Assembly: GCA_002716385.1 (NCBI GenBank)
Contig: PBAX01000016.1
Coordinates: forward strand, 1 to 34,686
Source of the DNA: Phycisphaerae bacterium
GTDB lineage: Bacteria > Planctomycetota > Phycisphaerae > Phycisphaerales > SM1A02
Reading direction: 5' to 3'
Length of the DNA stretch: 34,686 nucleotides
Below, piece after piece: positions 34,311 through 34,686 of this stretch; position 1 is the first letter of the stretch; every line of letters starts with the position of its first letter. The notes under the pieces are model-generated. The model saw nothing but the letters and a program-made list of their open reading frames with translations, was not told the origin of the DNA and ran no database searches. Position numbers and translations under genes: made by a program.

Positions 34311-34686
34311 ATGTCCATCGATCTGAAAAAGGTACGTAACATCGGCATCTGTGCCCACATCGACGCCGGTAAGACAACCGTTACCGAACGCGTTCTCTAC
34401 TACACAGGCAAGAACTACAAGATGGGCGAAGTCCATGAGGGCACCGCCACGATGGACTTCCTCGAGGAAGAGCAGCAACGCGGCATCACCATCCAGTCAG
34501 CGGCGACCACCTGCCCCTGGGAAAAGGACGGTGAAACCTACACGGTCAACCTCATCGACACCCCCGGGCACGTCGACTTCACGATCGAGGTCGAACGCTC
34601 CATGCGTGTACTCGATGGCGCCGTCGCCGTATTCGACGGCAAGGAAGGCGTGGAAGCCCAGTCGGAAACCGTCTGGCGCCAGGCCG
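34311..34686 (+). CDS. fusA: Elongation factor G, N-terminal part (cut by window edge)
   Basis: The first 125 codons of a translational GTPase that drives ribosome translocation. The G1 loop AHIDAGKTT is at residues 15-23. The switch I region carries RGITI (57-61), and G3 is DTPGH (83-87), followed by [31 protein letters not shown] family sequence ending at the window edge. The start ATG has no strong ribosome site (GAGTGA at best), in keeping with a structured leader. It is not preceded by rpsL and rpsG as in the usual str operon. Planctomycetes and many others have several EF-G paralogs, so this could be a second copy. Confidence 0.95.
   Translation, partial: MSIDLKKVRNIGICAHIDAGKTTVTERVLYYTGKNYKMGEVHEGTATMDFLEEEQQRGITIQSAATTCPWEKDGETYTVNLIDTPGHVDFTIEVERSMRVLDGAVAVFDGKEGVEAQSETVWRQA

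Noticed and set aside
1..34686. CRISPR arrays, insertion sequences, phage or defence genes
   Set aside because: No regularly spaced repeats, transposase-like proteins or attachment repeats were seen by reading both strands.

Overview
The window looks like a compact, moderately GC-rich bacterial chromosome segment, most probably from a planctomycete and perhaps of the Phycisphaerae type. The case rests on a lone prepilin-like protein with an H-X9-DG signature, an mre cluster preceded by a coiled-coil membrane protein, a HEAT-repeat lipoprotein and generally planctomycete-like variants of housekeeping enzymes. This is an inference from protein character; no rRNA is present to test it. I saw no tRNA, insertion sequence, phage gene or CRISPR array. 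Nearly every base lies in or next to a housekeeping gene, and genes often abut or overlap by a few bases.

Layout. Positions 1-2657 (minus strand) hold a cell-shape cluster: a consensus-like promoter, a coiled-coil membrane protein, a 67-residue membrane protein, a hairpin, mreB and the start of mreC (cut by the window edge). Positions 2711-9543 (minus) hold pgk, a TlpA-like thioredoxin, rpe, accD, lnt and a HEAT-repeat lipoprotein whose start codon overlaps the lnt stop. From 9629 the plus strand carries miaA, topA, a short TetR-type regulator, ispG and an H-X9-DG pseudopilin. A minus-strand pair follows (16091-17988): an ExbB/TolQ-type channel protein and a secreted TIKI/TraB-like protein. 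Next on plus are a prenyl diphosphate synthase, dxs and a class I glutamine amidotransferase; with ispG this makes three isoprenoid genes within about 7 kb.

A methyltransferase (minus) is followed by a thioesterase, purN, a DUF502 membrane protein, hpf, a PTS EIIA-Ntr-like protein and an HPr-like protein (plus). The last three recall the hpf-ptsN-npr part of the proteobacterial rpoN locus, but no rpoN or EI gene is in view. gpsA (minus) meets the HPr gene at a shared CTAG. A P1B-type ATPase with an unusual CPG motif (plus) meets a class I aldolase gene (minus) at TGATCA. The right end holds mnmA, a YwrD-like gamma-glutamyltransferase, a divergent RNase HII/HIII-like protein, a 436-base leader with several hairpins, and the start of an EF-G gene.

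Most of the window is ordinary metabolism (glycolysis, pentose phosphate, fatty acid, isoprenoid and purine synthesis), tRNA modification and envelope biogenesis. I found no clear defence or mobile system. The items most worth follow-up are the CPG-type ATPase, the TIKI-like/ExbB pair, the RNase H2-like protein, the mre-associated small proteins and the fusA leader.
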